A DNA stretch of 64,000 nt from Actinopolyspora lacussalsi subsp. righensis (GCF_900116555.1 NZ_FPAT01000002.1:496001-560000), one strand, 5' to 3'; shown: positions 7,476 through 16,110, counted from the stretch's first letter. Made by a program: numbers and translations. The notes: generated from the letters alone by a model not told the origin.

Positions 7476-10085
7476 TCAGTCCGAGGCTCCGACGTAGGGC
7501 AGCCCGTCGAGGAAGTTCTCCAGGTCGAACCCGGACGAGTCCTCGCTGTCCGACTCCTCCGACTCCCGCTGCCCGCCGCCCTCGGAGGGCTCCGGCGGTC
7601 GCGGCTCCGGTTCCTCGGTGGCTTCGGGCGGTTCGGGGCCGCTCGTTCCCTCGTGTTCCGTCGTCGGCGGTGTCGGCTTGTTCGTGTCGGATCCCGGGGA
7701 GTCGGGAGCGGGGGAACTCTCGTGCGGGGAACCGCCGGACTGTCCCGCGCTGTTTCCATTCGGGGCATCCGGATCGGTTCCGGGCTCCGTGCTCGGCTCG
7801 GGCGATCCGTGGGGACCGGAGTTCGAGTTCGCCGGTTCCCTGCCGTTCTCGGAGCCCTGTGGGACACCACTGTCCGAGCCGTCATCCGGCCCGCTCGGCC
7901 GTTGCTCGGTGGTCACCCCGTCCTTCGACGTGTTCCAGCCCTCCGACGTGTTCCAGTGTTCCGGCAGTTTCCAGTAGTCCGGCAGCCGGGACCACCACGG
8001 CTCCAGGGTGACTCGTTCGTTGTCGCGGGCGTCGGCCAGTTCGGCGCTGACCGTGAGCCGGGTCGGACGCGACCACTCGGCCGGCGACTCGTCGAGCAGT
8101 CCCTCCTCGGACAGCGGGCGTGCGGACAGCCAGCGGGAGTCGCACAGCCACACCGCGAATTCGGTGGTCTCGGTGGGCCGCAGGCGCTCCGAGCAGCGCA
8201 CCGTCGAACCCGCGCGTTCGCATCCCGAGGGGATCGTCACCGCTCGGGTACCCTCCGGAAGTTCGAACACCACCCGTGCCGTTCCGGTGGTGTCCCCGGT
8301 GTTGCGGGCGTGCGCGCGCACTCGCGAGCCACTCCAGGGAAACGCCCCGCTCCAGCTGTCCGTCGTGAGTGCTATGCCCGGTTCGGTGCTTGGCTTCACC
8401 CGGACACGCACCTCGGCCAGCGAGAGCGAGAGCCCGCCCGCGCTCGTGATGTTCACCGTCACCTCACCGCTGCGCGCGGTGCTGTCCGCGCGAACCCGGA
8501 AGTCCAGCGGCAGCTCCTCGCCTTCCCGCAGCCCGCGTTCGGTGGTGCAGGTCATGGAGCGACCCTCGGAAGTGCAATCGAGGCCGGGACCTGTCCCGTT
8601 CGAGCCGGACACCGCGGGCTCGGCCCGGAGCGCTCCGCCCGCGAGGCTCGCCGTGTTCCCGATGCCCGCCGGAGCCACCGTGTTCCGGTCGTTCGCCGAA
8701 CGTGCTGTCGCCCACGCCGGTTCGGTGTTCGCGGCACCGCTGCCCGGTTGCCCGTCGGCTCCCGAGCCGTCGGTCACGCCGGGGACACGGGCGCTGATCC
8801 CCCTCGGCAGCGCGAGACGCACCGTGATCGGTTCGGAGATTCCCGTCCCGTTGTTGCCGATCGTGATGGGCAGCTCGGCGGGATCACCACCCGCGATCAG
8901 GTGCACCGGTTGTCCCGGCCCGGACGCCACGAGGTTCGGCTCCCCCGGCTCGGGTGCCGGCGGGGGAGCCTTCTCGGGAGGTGGGCTCGGTTCGGGGGAT
9001 GGTCGTGGATCGGAGGGCTGCCGCGTCGGTCGTTCCGGTGCGGGCGGTTCGGGGCGCGGCGTGGGTTGTTCCGAGGTGGGAGGCGCCGCGGCCGCTGGAT
9101 TCGGTTGTTGACCACCCGCCGCCAGGCCGAGAGCCACCGCGACGACCATCGCGGCGGTCGAGGCGGTCGTCCCCACGATCTGCCGGGGCAGTGAGCTCGC
9201 CGCCCCGACAGCACCGGCGGCACCCGTACTTCCCGCACCTCCGGCGGTGATCCCGGCAGCGGCGGCCGTTCCCGAGTTGCCCGCCAGATATCCCGCCGCG
9301 CTGGTGCCGAGGACGAACGGCGCGACCACCAGCCGCAGACCGCCGTTGACGTCGCCCAGCTCGGCGGACAGCGCGCGACAGCTCGTGCAGGAGTCCAGGT
9401 GCGTGTCCACCTGCGCGGACTCCCGTTTGGACAGCCCGCCCCTGGTCCACTGACCCAGCCGCTCGACGGTGGCGCGGCACTGCTGCGACTCCGCCTCGTC
9501 GGATTCCAGCTGGCCGAGGTGAACCTGCAGGTATGCCTGTCGTAACCCCTCGCGCGCCCGGTATGCCAGCGCCGAGACCCCGTTGGACGTCAGCCCCAGG
9601 ACCGGGGCCACCTCGGACGGTGACTCGCCCTCGATCTCCAGGTGCCACAGCACCGTCTGCCAGCGTTCGGGCAGCCTGTTGAACGCCTGCGCGGCCAGCG
9701 AGCGTTCCAGACCCGCCACCGCCGTGTCGGTGAACGGCACGCTCACGTCCGCGCCGTCCTCGGCGCCCACGTCGGCCGAATACCGCACTCTGCGCTCCTT
9801 GCGGGTGCGGTCGTAGGCCGTACGGCGGACCGCCGTGAGGAGGTAGGCCCGGAACGCCGTGTTCGGGCCCTGACCGGAACGCAGCCCGGTGAGTACTTTC
9901 GCGAACGCCTCGGAAACGAGGTCGTCCGCCTCCGACGAGTCGTTGGCCACCTGGCGAGCCATGCTGTGGGCCGCGACACTGTGACGCTCGTAGAGCACTC
10001 CGTACGCTGCGGTGGAACCTCCACGAACGGCTTCGATCAGCTCGTTGTCACCCGCGTCCTCGAACTCGTTCGGATCCGTGCCCAC
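7476..10085 (-). CDS. ECF-type sigma factor fused to zinc-finger anti-sigma-like domain, membrane helix and large external region
   Basis: An 869-residue fusion. Residues 15-100 are sigma region 2 (YGVLYERHSVAA, EADDLVSEAFAKV) and about 130-187 region 4 with its helix-turn-helix. A ZAS/zf-HC2-like zinc motif follows (Cys203, His229-x3-Cys233-x2-Cys236), then one membrane helix (about 304-323). The rest is a Pro-rich spacer (325-380), beta-rich DUF11-like repeats (about 380-670) and a disordered Pro/Glu/Ser tail. Such actinobacterial ECF proteins with built-in C-terminal regulators are known (ECF52/53-like groups). It should be membrane-held and sense an envelope or polysaccharide signal. GTG start preceded by GGGGAG. 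No separate anti-sigma gene lies next to it. Confidence 0.85.
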   Translation of the reverse strand: MGTDPNEFEDAGDNELIEAVRGGSTAAYGVLYERHSVAAHSMARQVANDSSEADDLVSEAFAKVLTGLRSGQGPNTAFRAYLLTAVRRTAYDRTRKERRVRYSADVGAEDGADVSVPFTDTAVAGLERSLAAQAFNRLPERWQTVLWHLEIEGESPSEVAPVLGLTSNGVSALAYRAREGLRQAYLQVHLGQLESDEAESQQCRATVERLGQWTRGGLSKRESAQVDTHLDSCTSCRALSAELGDVNGGLRLVVAPFVLGTSAAGYLAGNSGTAAAAGITAGGAGSTGAAGAVGAASSLPRQIVGTTASTAAMVVAVALGLAAGGQQPNPAAAAPPTSEQPTPRPEPPAPERPTRQPSDPRPSPEPSPPPEKAPPPAPEPGEPNLVASGPGQPVHLIAGGDPAELPITIGNNGTGISEPITVRLALPRGISARVPGVTDGSGADGQPGSGAANTEPAWATARSANDRNTVAPAGIGNTASLAGGALRAEPAVSGSNGTGPGLDCTSEGRSMTCTTERGLREGEELPLDFRVRADSTARSGEVTVNITSAGGLSLSLAEVRVRVKPSTEPGIALTTDSWSGAFPWSGSRVRAHARNTGDTTGTARVVFELPEGTRAVTIPSGCERAGSTVRCSERLRPTETTEFAVWLCDSRWLSARPLSEEGLLDESPAEWSRPTRLTVSAELADARDNERVTLEPWWSRLPDYWKLPEHWNTSEGWNTSKDGVTTEQRPSGPDDGSDSGVPQGSENGREPANSNSGPHGSPEPSTEPGTDPDAPNGNSAGQSGGSPHESSPAPDSPGSDTNKPTPPTTEHEGTSGPEPPEATEEPEPRPPEPSEGGGQRESEESDSEDSSGFDLENFLDGLPYVGASD

Positions 10086-10263
10086 GCCGTACGCTCCCCT
10101 CGGTGTGTGTCGATGACGGCTCGCGGCGTGTCCGCGGCGTGATCAGCACTGTACTCAGCGGTTATTGTGATCGAACTCTCCGGGTGAACGCTATTCGAAT
10201 CACCGTCACGGACCACTCCCCGGGACGTCCCCACGGCGGGGAGTCACCAGAAGGGGAGGAAGA

Positions 10264-11244
10264 ATGGAACCTTCGAGGGAGCAATCACCCGAACAGCCGA
10301 GATGTGGCGGGGAATCGAACGACCCCGGAACGGCGCAACCGTGGGATTCGAATCCTGGGCAAGGCGGTTCGGATCAGGGGCAGCGCGGCGCACGGGCGAT
10401 CCCGTCCGGTCGCGCGACGAGCGTCGCGGGCGGGGCGGAACGCCACCGCGCGTTGCGGTCCCGGTGGCGTGGCGCGACGCTGGCCTCCGGCTGGCCGTTT
10501 CCCGGCGACTGGGCCTGTCCGGCGGTCGACCGGGTGTGCGAGGCCGTGATAAGCGGCCACGATCCGGGGGAAGCGGTCGACGAGCTCGCGGCGCAGCGGG
10601 CGGATTCCGGGATCGGGCTGGACGAGACCCTGCGGGACCTGGGAGTGCTGCACGCCGTGCTCTCGCGGGAGGACACCGGCACCGCCCTGGTCAGCGAGGA
10701 GTGCGACGACGTCCCCACGTGGTTGCTGCGCCGCGCCGCGCTGGCATGGGCCGACGTCGTCGCGGGACGCTCGGCGGCCCGGGAGGTCACCGACGCGCTG
10801 ACCGGGCTGAGCACGCTGTCCTACCTGCGGATGCGGCTGTACGAGGTGTACCGCGAGACCCGGGCCGCCGGAGCCGGATCGGCGACGTCTCCCGGACGGG
10901 ACAGCTACGCGCTGCTCGTCGTCACGCTCCGGTTGCCGGGGGACGATCACCGGTGGGCGCGGCTGATGGCGGTGGTGTTGGCCGCCGATGTGCTGCGGGA
11001 CGTGTTCGACGCCGGTGAAACCGTGTCACTGCTGCGCGAGTCCACACCCGTGGTGCTCACGAGGGACGACACGTGGCTGACGGAACGCTGTTCCCGCGCC
11101 GAGACCGCGATCAACGAGCGCGTGCTGGCCGATCCGGAGCTGGCGCGGGCACTGGACGACTCCGGCAGCGCCGTGCGAATTCGCCGGTCGCCGCTGCCGA
11201 CCGAGTACTCGGGGGCCTGCGAACTGCTCGCCTCGCTCCGCTGA
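10264..11244 (+). CDS. Uncharacterised protein with degenerate GGDEF-like segment
   Basis: A 326-residue protein; ATG 10264 follows a strong ribosome site (GGGGAGGAAG). The first 60 residues are low-complexity and polar. At 177-192 the text DALTGLSTLSYLRMRL resembles the start of a GGDEF domain (DALTGLPNRRYL), but no GGDEF or EAL active-site motif follows, so it is probably not an active cyclase. No membrane helix. It is divergent from the sigma factor gene, across a 178-bp gap that should hold both promoters. The GGDEF link is my inference from one short motif. Confidence 0.6.
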   Translation: MEPSREQSPEQPRCGGESNDPGTAQPWDSNPGQGGSDQGQRGARAIPSGRATSVAGGAERHRALRSRWRGATLASGWPFPGDWACPAVDRVCEAVISGHDPGEAVDELAAQRADSGIGLDETLRDLGVLHAVLSREDTGTALVSEECDDVPTWLLRRAALAWADVVAGRSAAREVTDALTGLSTLSYLRMRLYEVYRETRAAGAGSATSPGRDSYALLVVTLRLPGDDHRWARLMAVVLAADVLRDVFDAGETVSLLRESTPVVLTRDDTWLTERCSRAETAINERVLADPELARALDDSGSAVRIRRSPLPTEYSGACELLASLR

Positions 11245-11323
11245 GTCGCTGATCGCGTTGTCGAACCCGCGGCGGGGGAGTTGCGGTGGGGATACCGACG
11301 CTCGGTCCGGTCCCTCGAACGGG

Positions 11324-11341
11324 TAGGCTATCCGGGCTGTG
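11324..11341 (+). promoter_or_regulatory. -10 element and likely leaderless start of purK
   Basis: TAGGCT at 11324-11329 ends nine bases before the purK GTG (11339). Transcription would begin at or next to the start codon, giving a leaderless mRNA. No ribosome-binding site precedes the GTG, which agrees. Confidence 0.45.
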
Positions 11342-12523
11342 GACCACCGCACTGCAACTCCCGTCGTCGGCATGGTCGGTGGCGGTCAACTCGCGCGCAT
11401 GACACACCAGGCCGCCATCGGGCTCGGTCAATCACTGAAGGTGTTGGCGGCCTCCTCGGGCGAATCGGCCGCACTGGTCGCGCCGAACATCGAGATCGGC
11501 TCGCACACCGACCTCGCCGCGCTGCGCACGTTCGCCGAAGGCTGCGACGCCGTCACGTTCGACCACGAACACGTCCCCAACGAGCACCTGCGGGCGCTCG
11601 CCGCCGAAGGTGTGGCGGTGCATCCCGGGCCGGACGCGCTGCTGCACGCCCAGGACAAGCTCGTGATGCGACGCAAGCTGCGTGACCTCGAACTGCCGGT
11701 ACCCCCGTTCGCGGAGGTCGGCAGCGTCACCGACGTGTTGGAGTTCGGCGCCGCGCACGGTTGGCCCTGCGTGCTCAAGACCGCGCGCGGTGGGTACGAC
11801 GGCAAGGGCGTGTGGGTGCTGGACACACCGGACGGCGCGCGCCGCACCACCGCCGAACTGCTCGATGCCGGGGCGCCGCTGATGGTCGAGCAGCGGGTGG
11901 CGCTGCGCAGGGAACTCGCGGTGCTCGTCGCCCGCTCGCCGTTCGGGCAGGGGGGTGCCTGGCCGGTGGTGGAGACCGTGCAGTCCGAGGGCATCTGCGT
12001 GCGAGTGCTCGCCCCGGCACCCGACGCCTCCGAGGAGCTGACGCAGCGGGCGCAGGACATCGCGCTGCGCATCGCCGACGAGCTGGGTGTGGTCGGCGTG
12101 CTCGCGGTGGAGATGTTCGAGACCGCGGACGGTCTGGTGATCAACGAGCTGGCGATGCGACCGCACAACTCCGGACACTTCAGCATCGACGGGTCGCGGA
12201 CCTCGCAGTTCGAGCAGCACCTGCGGGCCGTGCTGGACTACCCGCTGGGTACCACCGAGCTGACCGCGCCCGCCGTGGCGATGAGCAACATCCTGGCCGC
12301 TCCCACCGAGCCGCGGATGAGCGTGGACGAACGGGTGCATCACCTGTTCGCGCGTTTCCCCGGGGCCAAGCTCCACCTCTACGGCAAGACCGAGCGGCCC
12401 GGGCGCAAGGTCGGTCACGTAAACATGCTCGGCGAGCGGATGGACGAGGTCAGCGAGCGGGCGCGGCTGGCCGCGCACTGGCTCGCGCACGCCGAGTGGC
12501 CCGATGGTTACTCCATCCACTGA
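11339..12523 (+). CDS. purK: N5-carboxyaminoimidazole ribonucleotide synthase
   Basis: A 394-residue ATP-grasp enzyme of purine biosynthesis that makes N5-CAIR from AIR, bicarbonate and ATP. The N-terminal region has GMVGGGQLARM. The ATP-grasp core includes PCVLKTARGGYDGKGVWV (near 142-160), and the C-terminal metal site includes ELAMRPHNSGH near 275. Length and motifs are typical. Its partner purE lies 3.6 kb downstream at 16152; in mycobacteria the two are adjacent, so about 3.6 kb of extra genes separates them here. Confidence 0.95.
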   Translation: MDHRTATPVVGMVGGGQLARMTHQAAIGLGQSLKVLAASSGESAALVAPNIEIGSHTDLAALRTFAEGCDAVTFDHEHVPNEHLRALAAEGVAVHPGPDALLHAQDKLVMRRKLRDLELPVPPFAEVGSVTDVLEFGAAHGWPCVLKTARGGYDGKGVWVLDTPDGARRTTAELLDAGAPLMVEQRVALRRELAVLVARSPFGQGGAWPVVETVQSEGICVRVLAPAPDASEELTQRAQDIALRIADELGVVGVLAVEMFETADGLVINELAMRPHNSGHFSIDGSRTSQFEQHLRAVLDYPLGTTELTAPAVAMSNILAAPTEPRMSVDERVHHLFARFPGAKLHLYGKTERPGRKVGHVNMLGERMDEVSERARLAAHWLAHAEWPDGYSIH

Positions 12524-12562
12524 ATCCGGTCGATGGCGGGCCGGTCTTCGTAACTGGTCGCT

Positions 12563-12678
12563 TGGCGGAACCTCTGGCACGGCTCTCGCTGCGGGGAGGC
12601 CCGACATCGGGTAGCGACCTACACAACGTCGGACCTTCCTCGCGAGAGCCGCACCGGAGAACCCGCGGCGGTGCCGAT
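12563..12678 (+). repeat. Dispersed repeat R1, copy B
   Basis: Directly after purK. Arm 1 (12581-12614) and arm 2 (12619-12650) form a long imperfect stem around CGAC; the right end (GGAGAACCCGCGGCGGTGCCG) is shared with the other copies, and similarity continues to about 12715. The 402-bp gap 12524-12925 otherwise holds only the R2 palindrome at 12744 and decayed regulator sequence. Confidence 0.85.
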
Positions 12679-12743
12679 GGCGTAAGTGGTGGGAGTTCGG
12701 CTTGTGGGGCGGTCGGAGTTCGGCCTGCGTTGCTCCGGCGCGG

Positions 12744-12761
12744 CGATTTCGCGAGAAATCG
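12744..12761. repeat. Palindromic repeat R2, copy 2
   Basis: CGATTTCGCGAGAAATCG, the reverse orientation of copy 1, about 65 bp after R1 copy B. The same R1-R2 association occurs at 62187-62433. Confidence 0.75.
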
Positions 12762-12925
12762 ACGCCCGGGCCGAGCGATGGCGGCATCGGTTCGGCGCTG
12801 GGAGTACCGAAGAGAGATCCCGGCCCGGTCGCCGTTCGAGCGGGAGGAATCAGCCGTGCCGCTTCCGCCGGAGTTCGTGGAGTGCTTCGGTACCTTCGCG
12901 CAGTAGGTTGCTCAGGCCTTCCTCC

Positions 12926-13126
12926 ATGAACTTTCCCGAGCCGTTGCGGGGGCATCCCGGGCTTGTTCATCTGGACCTGCTCGGCGAAGCCCGCTATATC
13001 GACGACAGTTACATGGTGGAGCAGTACCAGCGGGCCTGGCGTCACATCATCGCTACCGCGATATCGCCGGAACGCTCCTTGGAGATGATTCGGGAGGCGA
13101 AAGGAAAGTATGTTTCCCCAGGCTGA
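12926..13126 (+). pseudogene. Truncated helix-turn-helix regulator: only the C-terminal end of a DUF5753 domain remains
   Basis: An open frame of 66 codons matches the end of DUF5753 (Scr1-type) regulators: HLDLLGEARYIDDS, then the YQRAWRHI and ALSPE-S-like helix (TAISPERSLEMIREA). A full gene of this family is about 280 residues with an N-terminal HTH; none is present in any frame upstream. It overlaps the DUF397 gene at 13110, the usual partner order, so the operon is genuine but its regulator has lost the 5' part. R1 and R2 lie just before the break. The match is from memory of the family. Confidence 0.6.
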
Positions 13127-13307
13127 GCATCTGTTCACGGGGTGGCGCAAGTCCAGTCACAGCGATCCGGAGCGCGACTGTGTAGAGGTCGCTTCGGCAC
13201 TCGACGTGGTTGGTGTGCGGGACAGCAAGCGGGGTGATGCCTCGCCGGTGCTGGTGTTCGACCCGTTACGGTGGCGCGAGTTCGTGGCAGCATTGCGAGA
13301 AGGTTGA
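13110..13307 (+). CDS. DUF397 domain protein
   Basis: A 65-residue protein with the DUF397 layout: TGWRKSSHS near the start, D-CVEVA in the middle, VGVRDSK and a terminal FDPLRWREFVAALR helix. DUF397 proteins are small actinobacterial partners of Scr1/BldB-like HTH regulators, some affecting development. Its ATG overlaps the end of the truncated regulator (12926-13126). Codon 53 is the rare TTA. Without an intact partner it may be non-functional or act with a regulator elsewhere. Confidence 0.85.
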   Translation: MFPQAEHLFTGWRKSSHSDPERDCVEVASALDVVGVRDSKRGDASPVLVFDPLRWREFVAALREG

Positions 13308-13611
13308 GCTCTTCCCCGCGTAACCTTCATTCGGTCCGGCGGCTGCTCTGCTCTTTTCGTGGTAACCGGATCCGATGAGATTCGCGCGTGAAACGGTCCG
13401 ATGTGGCGAACGTGGTTTTCCGTGCGATTCGGACTTGTTAGAACCACCGGCGGTCATCGAGTGTTGTGAGGGATCGCTGTGAGTCTCGGACGTCCTCCGA
13501 GGCTCGTGGCCGCCTCCCCCGAATCGGGACGGCCCGCTCCGGCGACTCGCTTCCGTGCTCGACCGACATCGGTGAGACACCGCGTCCGCCGAAAGCGTGA
13601 GAAGCGTAAAG
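13308..13611. other. Intergenic region, no recognisable feature
   Basis: About 300 bases between the DUF397 gene and the small secreted protein. Slightly richer in AT than its surroundings, with no convincing open frame, hairpin or repeat. It probably holds the promoter of the next gene, but I see no clear -35/-10 pair. Confidence 0.4.
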
Positions 13612-14073
13612 ATGCTCGGATCCACCGGGACCGCCCGCGCGACGAAACGGTTCGCACTCGTGGCGGTCACCACGCTGGCCGCCACACTGCTGGGTGCGGG
13701 ACCGGCCGCGGGTCAGGCACAAGCCGCCCCGCTTCCACCGGACCAGGGCTGGCGTTCCTGCGGCAGCCTGCTGATCGACAAGGCCTCGGTGGACAACAGG
13801 GGCGACATGTTCAAGGTCAACATGGTTCCGTCGCACGCCCTGCGCGTCCCCCACCCCTCGGTCGGGGCCGCCTGGGGCGATCTGCGGAACTGCGTGACCT
13901 TCCCGAACCTGGACACCCTGCGCCAGCAGTTCGACTGCCACGCCGCGTTCGGGCGCAAGGAGCCGGAGTGGAACATGGAGTCCGACCGTTTCTCCAACCC
14001 GGACTGGAAGACGGACAACCCGACGCGGCACAAGTGCAGCTGGGGCAGCAGTGACGGTGGCGGCTCTTCCTGA
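13612..14073 (+). CDS. Small secreted protein of unknown function
   Basis: ATG 13612 is chosen because GAGAAG lies six bases upstream; GTG 13597 is an alternative. The product is 153 residues. Residues about 8-35 form a signal peptide (basic start, hydrophobic Ala/Leu/Val core, ending GQAQA-A). The mature part is about 115 residues and contains four cysteines (SCGSLL, RNCVTF, FDCHAAF, HKCSW), probably two disulphides, plus several Trp and Asn-Pro motifs; it looks like the DUF2599-type proteins. It ends before a strong hairpin (14090-14112), so it is a single-gene transcript. Function unknown. Confidence 0.7.
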   Translation: MLGSTGTARATKRFALVAVTTLAATLLGAGPAAGQAQAAPLPPDQGWRSCGSLLIDKASVDNRGDMFKVNMVPSHALRVPHPSVGAAWGDLRNCVTFPNLDTLRQQFDCHAAFGRKEPEWNMESDRFSNPDWKTDNPTRHKCSWGSSDGGGSS

Positions 14074-14089
14074 TCGAAGTTCGCCGTCC

Positions 14090-14112
14090 CCCCGGGCCGT
14101 CGCGGCCCGGGG
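14090..14112. terminator. GC-rich hairpin between convergent genes
   Basis: CCCCGGGCCG (14090-14099) and CGGCCCGGGG (14103-14112) pair perfectly around a three-base loop, between the stop of the secreted protein and the stop of the EamA exporter on the other strand. It can serve both. Confidence 0.75.
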
Positions 14113-14142
14113 CGGCCGCGGATCACTGAAACGCGTGGTGCG

Positions 14143-15057
14143 TCAGGAGCGCACTCGACGGCTGGTGAACCACACCGTCCCCACCACCAGTACGCACCCC
14201 AGCAGTTGCCACCACGTGGGTGATTCCCCGAGCAGCAGCACTCCCCACAGCACGGCCAGCACCGGTTGCAGCAGCAACAGGGTGCTGCCGACACTGCTCG
14301 GTACCCGAGGCAGTGCCGAGCCCACCACCAGCAGGCCCGTGACCTGTGACGAGAGTGCGAGCGCGGCCAGCCAGCCCAGGGCGGGCCAGCCTACCGCCAG
14401 TTCCACGCCCTGCCACGGTCCGCCGAGCAGCAGCGCGGTGGCGGCGGCGGAAGCGGAGGCGAGGCAGACCGGCGAGAAGCGGTGCCTGGCGTGCCGCGTA
14501 CCGCCCAGTCGCAGCAGAAAGAGATAGCCGCCGTAGGCCACTCCCGAAGCGGCTCCCATCAGCGCGCCATAGGCGGGGGCATCGCCGAACGCTTGGCTGT
14601 CCGCTACGCCGCCCACCAGCGCCACCCCGGCCAGCATCACCGGTGTGGCCAGCAGGAAACCCGTCGAGAGTCGTTCCCGGGTGATCAGCAGCGCCAGCAT
14701 TGGTGCCGCCAGCACCTGGACGTTGTTGAGCACCGTGGCGATGCCGGTGCCGATGTTGATGATGGACTCACCCCACAGCACCAGGTCCAGTCCCAGGAAG
14801 AACCCCGCCAGCAGATCCAGCGCCTGCCACCGGAAAGCCCGGCCGCCGAGTCGACGCCGTTCGAGCAGCGCCAGCGGAAGCAGCACCGGCAGGGCGAGCA
14901 GGCAGCGGAAGAACGCCGCCGTGCCCGCGGTCGTGCCGGAAAGCTGCATGAACAGCGCGGAGCCCGACAGGATCGTGGCACCGATCGTCAGTACCAGTCG
15001 TGCGTCGAGGGCGGTGGTGCGTTCGGCAGGACGTCGTTCGGTGTCGGGGGCGCTCAT
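14143..15057 (-). CDS. EamA/DMT family exporter
   Basis: A 304-residue protein with ten predicted membrane helices in two homologous five-helix halves, the EamA (RhaT-like) drug/metabolite transporter layout. The first repeat ends around residue 145 and the second spans about 165-300. These proteins export amino acids, nucleosides or other metabolites. It is transcribed divergently from the LysR regulator at 15132 across 74 bases, so that regulator probably controls it. Substrate unknown. Confidence 0.85.
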   Translation of the reverse strand: MSAPDTERRPAERTTALDARLVLTIGATILSGSALFMQLSGTTAGTAAFFRCLLALPVLLPLALLERRRLGGRAFRWQALDLLAGFFLGLDLVLWGESIINIGTGIATVLNNVQVLAAPMLALLITRERLSTGFLLATPVMLAGVALVGGVADSQAFGDAPAYGALMGAASGVAYGGYLFLLRLGGTRHARHRFSPVCLASASAAATALLLGGPWQGVELAVGWPALGWLAALALSSQVTGLLVVGSALPRVPSSVGSTLLLLQPVLAVLWGVLLLGESPTWWQLLGCVLVVGTVWFTSRRVRS

Positions 15058-15082
15058 GACTTCAACGATGCGGGTCGAAAAT

Positions 15083-15099
15083 ATTCAGCACAATCGAAT
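15083..15099. promoter_or_regulatory. Likely LysR-type operator (T-N11-A box)
   Basis: ATTC (15083-15086) and GAAT (15096-15099) are inverted and nine bases apart, matching the LysR consensus T-N11-A, in the short gap between the divergent EamA exporter and LysR genes. Binding is predicted. Confidence 0.55.
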
Positions 15100-15131
15100 G
15101 TTTCTGGTCGGAATTCGGTAGTATCACTTCC

Positions 15132-16055
15132 GTGTTCAATGTGGAACGACTCCGTGCGTTGCACGCCGTCGCAGCGCACGGCTCCGTGGCACTGGCGGCG
15201 TCGGTACTGCACGTGACTCCCTCCGGGGTCTCGCAGCAGCTCGCCAAGCTGGAACGTGAGGCAGGACACCAACTGCTGGAGCAGCACGGTCGCGGCGTCC
15301 GCCTCACAGCCGCGGGTCACGTGCTGGCCAAGCACGCCTCGGAGATCCTATCGCGGATGTCGGAGGCGCAGTCCGACCTCGACGGCCTCAGCGAGAAGAT
15401 CCTCGGCCCGCTGCGCATCGGCTCGATCTCCACCGTGCTGCGAGCGGTGGTTCCCGGTGCGTTGAGCGCGCTGCACCGCAGGCACCCTCGACTGGAGGTG
15501 ACGCTGCGCGAGGGCGAGGCGGAGGAGACCCTGCCCGCCCTGGTGGGGCGCGAGCTCGACCTGGCGGTGTTGGAGAGCTGGGACAGGCTGCCCGCGCAGC
15601 TGCCCGCCGAGGTCGGCTACCGCAGGTTGTGCACCGACACAGCCGACGTCGCGCTGCCGGAGCAGCACCGTCTCGCCCACCGCACCACGGTCTCGCTGCA
15701 CGAACTGGCCGACACTCCGTGGGTGAGCTGGGCCACCGGGACAGCCTGCCACGAGTGGTTGGTGCAGACCCTGCGGGCCCAGGAGTTCGAGCCGCGCATC
15801 ACCTGCAACGTCGCGGGATATCCCACCCAGCTCGAACTGGTGGCAGCCAATCTCGCGGCGGCTCTGGTGCCCAGACTGGCCCGCGATTCGGTGCCCGGCG
15901 GAGTCGCCGTGGTGCGAACCAGGCCGGTGCTGCAGCGGCAGGTGCTCGCCGTCTGGCGTACCGATTCCGAGCGTCCGGCGATCCGTGCCTGCGTCGACGC
16001 GTTGGCGACCGTGACCGAGCAGCAGACCCTTGCGGCACCGCAGGACCACCAGTAG
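15132..16055 (+). CDS. LysR family transcriptional regulator
   Basis: A 307-residue regulator. The N-terminal winged HTH (residues 1-60) has VAAHGSVALAASVLHVTPSGVSQQLAKLE with the recognition helix. Residues 88-290 form the periplasmic-binding-like effector domain with two alpha/beta lobes. GTG start at 15132. It should bind the ATTC-N9-GAAT box at 15083 and regulate the divergent EamA exporter and itself, probably in response to the exported metabolite. The effector cannot be inferred. Confidence 0.9.
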   Translation: MFNVERLRALHAVAAHGSVALAASVLHVTPSGVSQQLAKLEREAGHQLLEQHGRGVRLTAAGHVLAKHASEILSRMSEAQSDLDGLSEKILGPLRIGSISTVLRAVVPGALSALHRRHPRLEVTLREGEAEETLPALVGRELDLAVLESWDRLPAQLPAEVGYRRLCTDTADVALPEQHRLAHRTTVSLHELADTPWVSWATGTACHEWLVQTLRAQEFEPRITCNVAGYPTQLELVAANLAAALVPRLARDSVPGGVAVVRTRPVLQRQVLAVWRTDSERPAIRACVDALATVTEQQTLAAPQDHQ

Positions 16056-16104
16056 CGGTTCCCCGCTGGTTTCCACCACCCGACCGAACTCGCGTCCGGG
16101 CATC

Positions 16105-16110
16105 TAGGCT
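16105..16110 (+). promoter_or_regulatory. Possible -10 element of purE
   Basis: TAGGCT about 40 bases before the purE start, identical to the -10 sequences proposed for purK and the glycosyltransferase at 34061. No good -35 is visible. Confidence 0.3.

Noticed and set aside
4-9194. Very long open frames opposite the ABC, arabinosidase and sigma factor genes (for example minus strand 4-2043, 2702-5092 and 4798-6498; plus strand 7470-9194)
   Set aside because: They mirror genuine genes with strong domain matches and have biased, low-complexity composition (Arg/Gly/His/Val rich) typical of antisense frames in GC-rich DNA.
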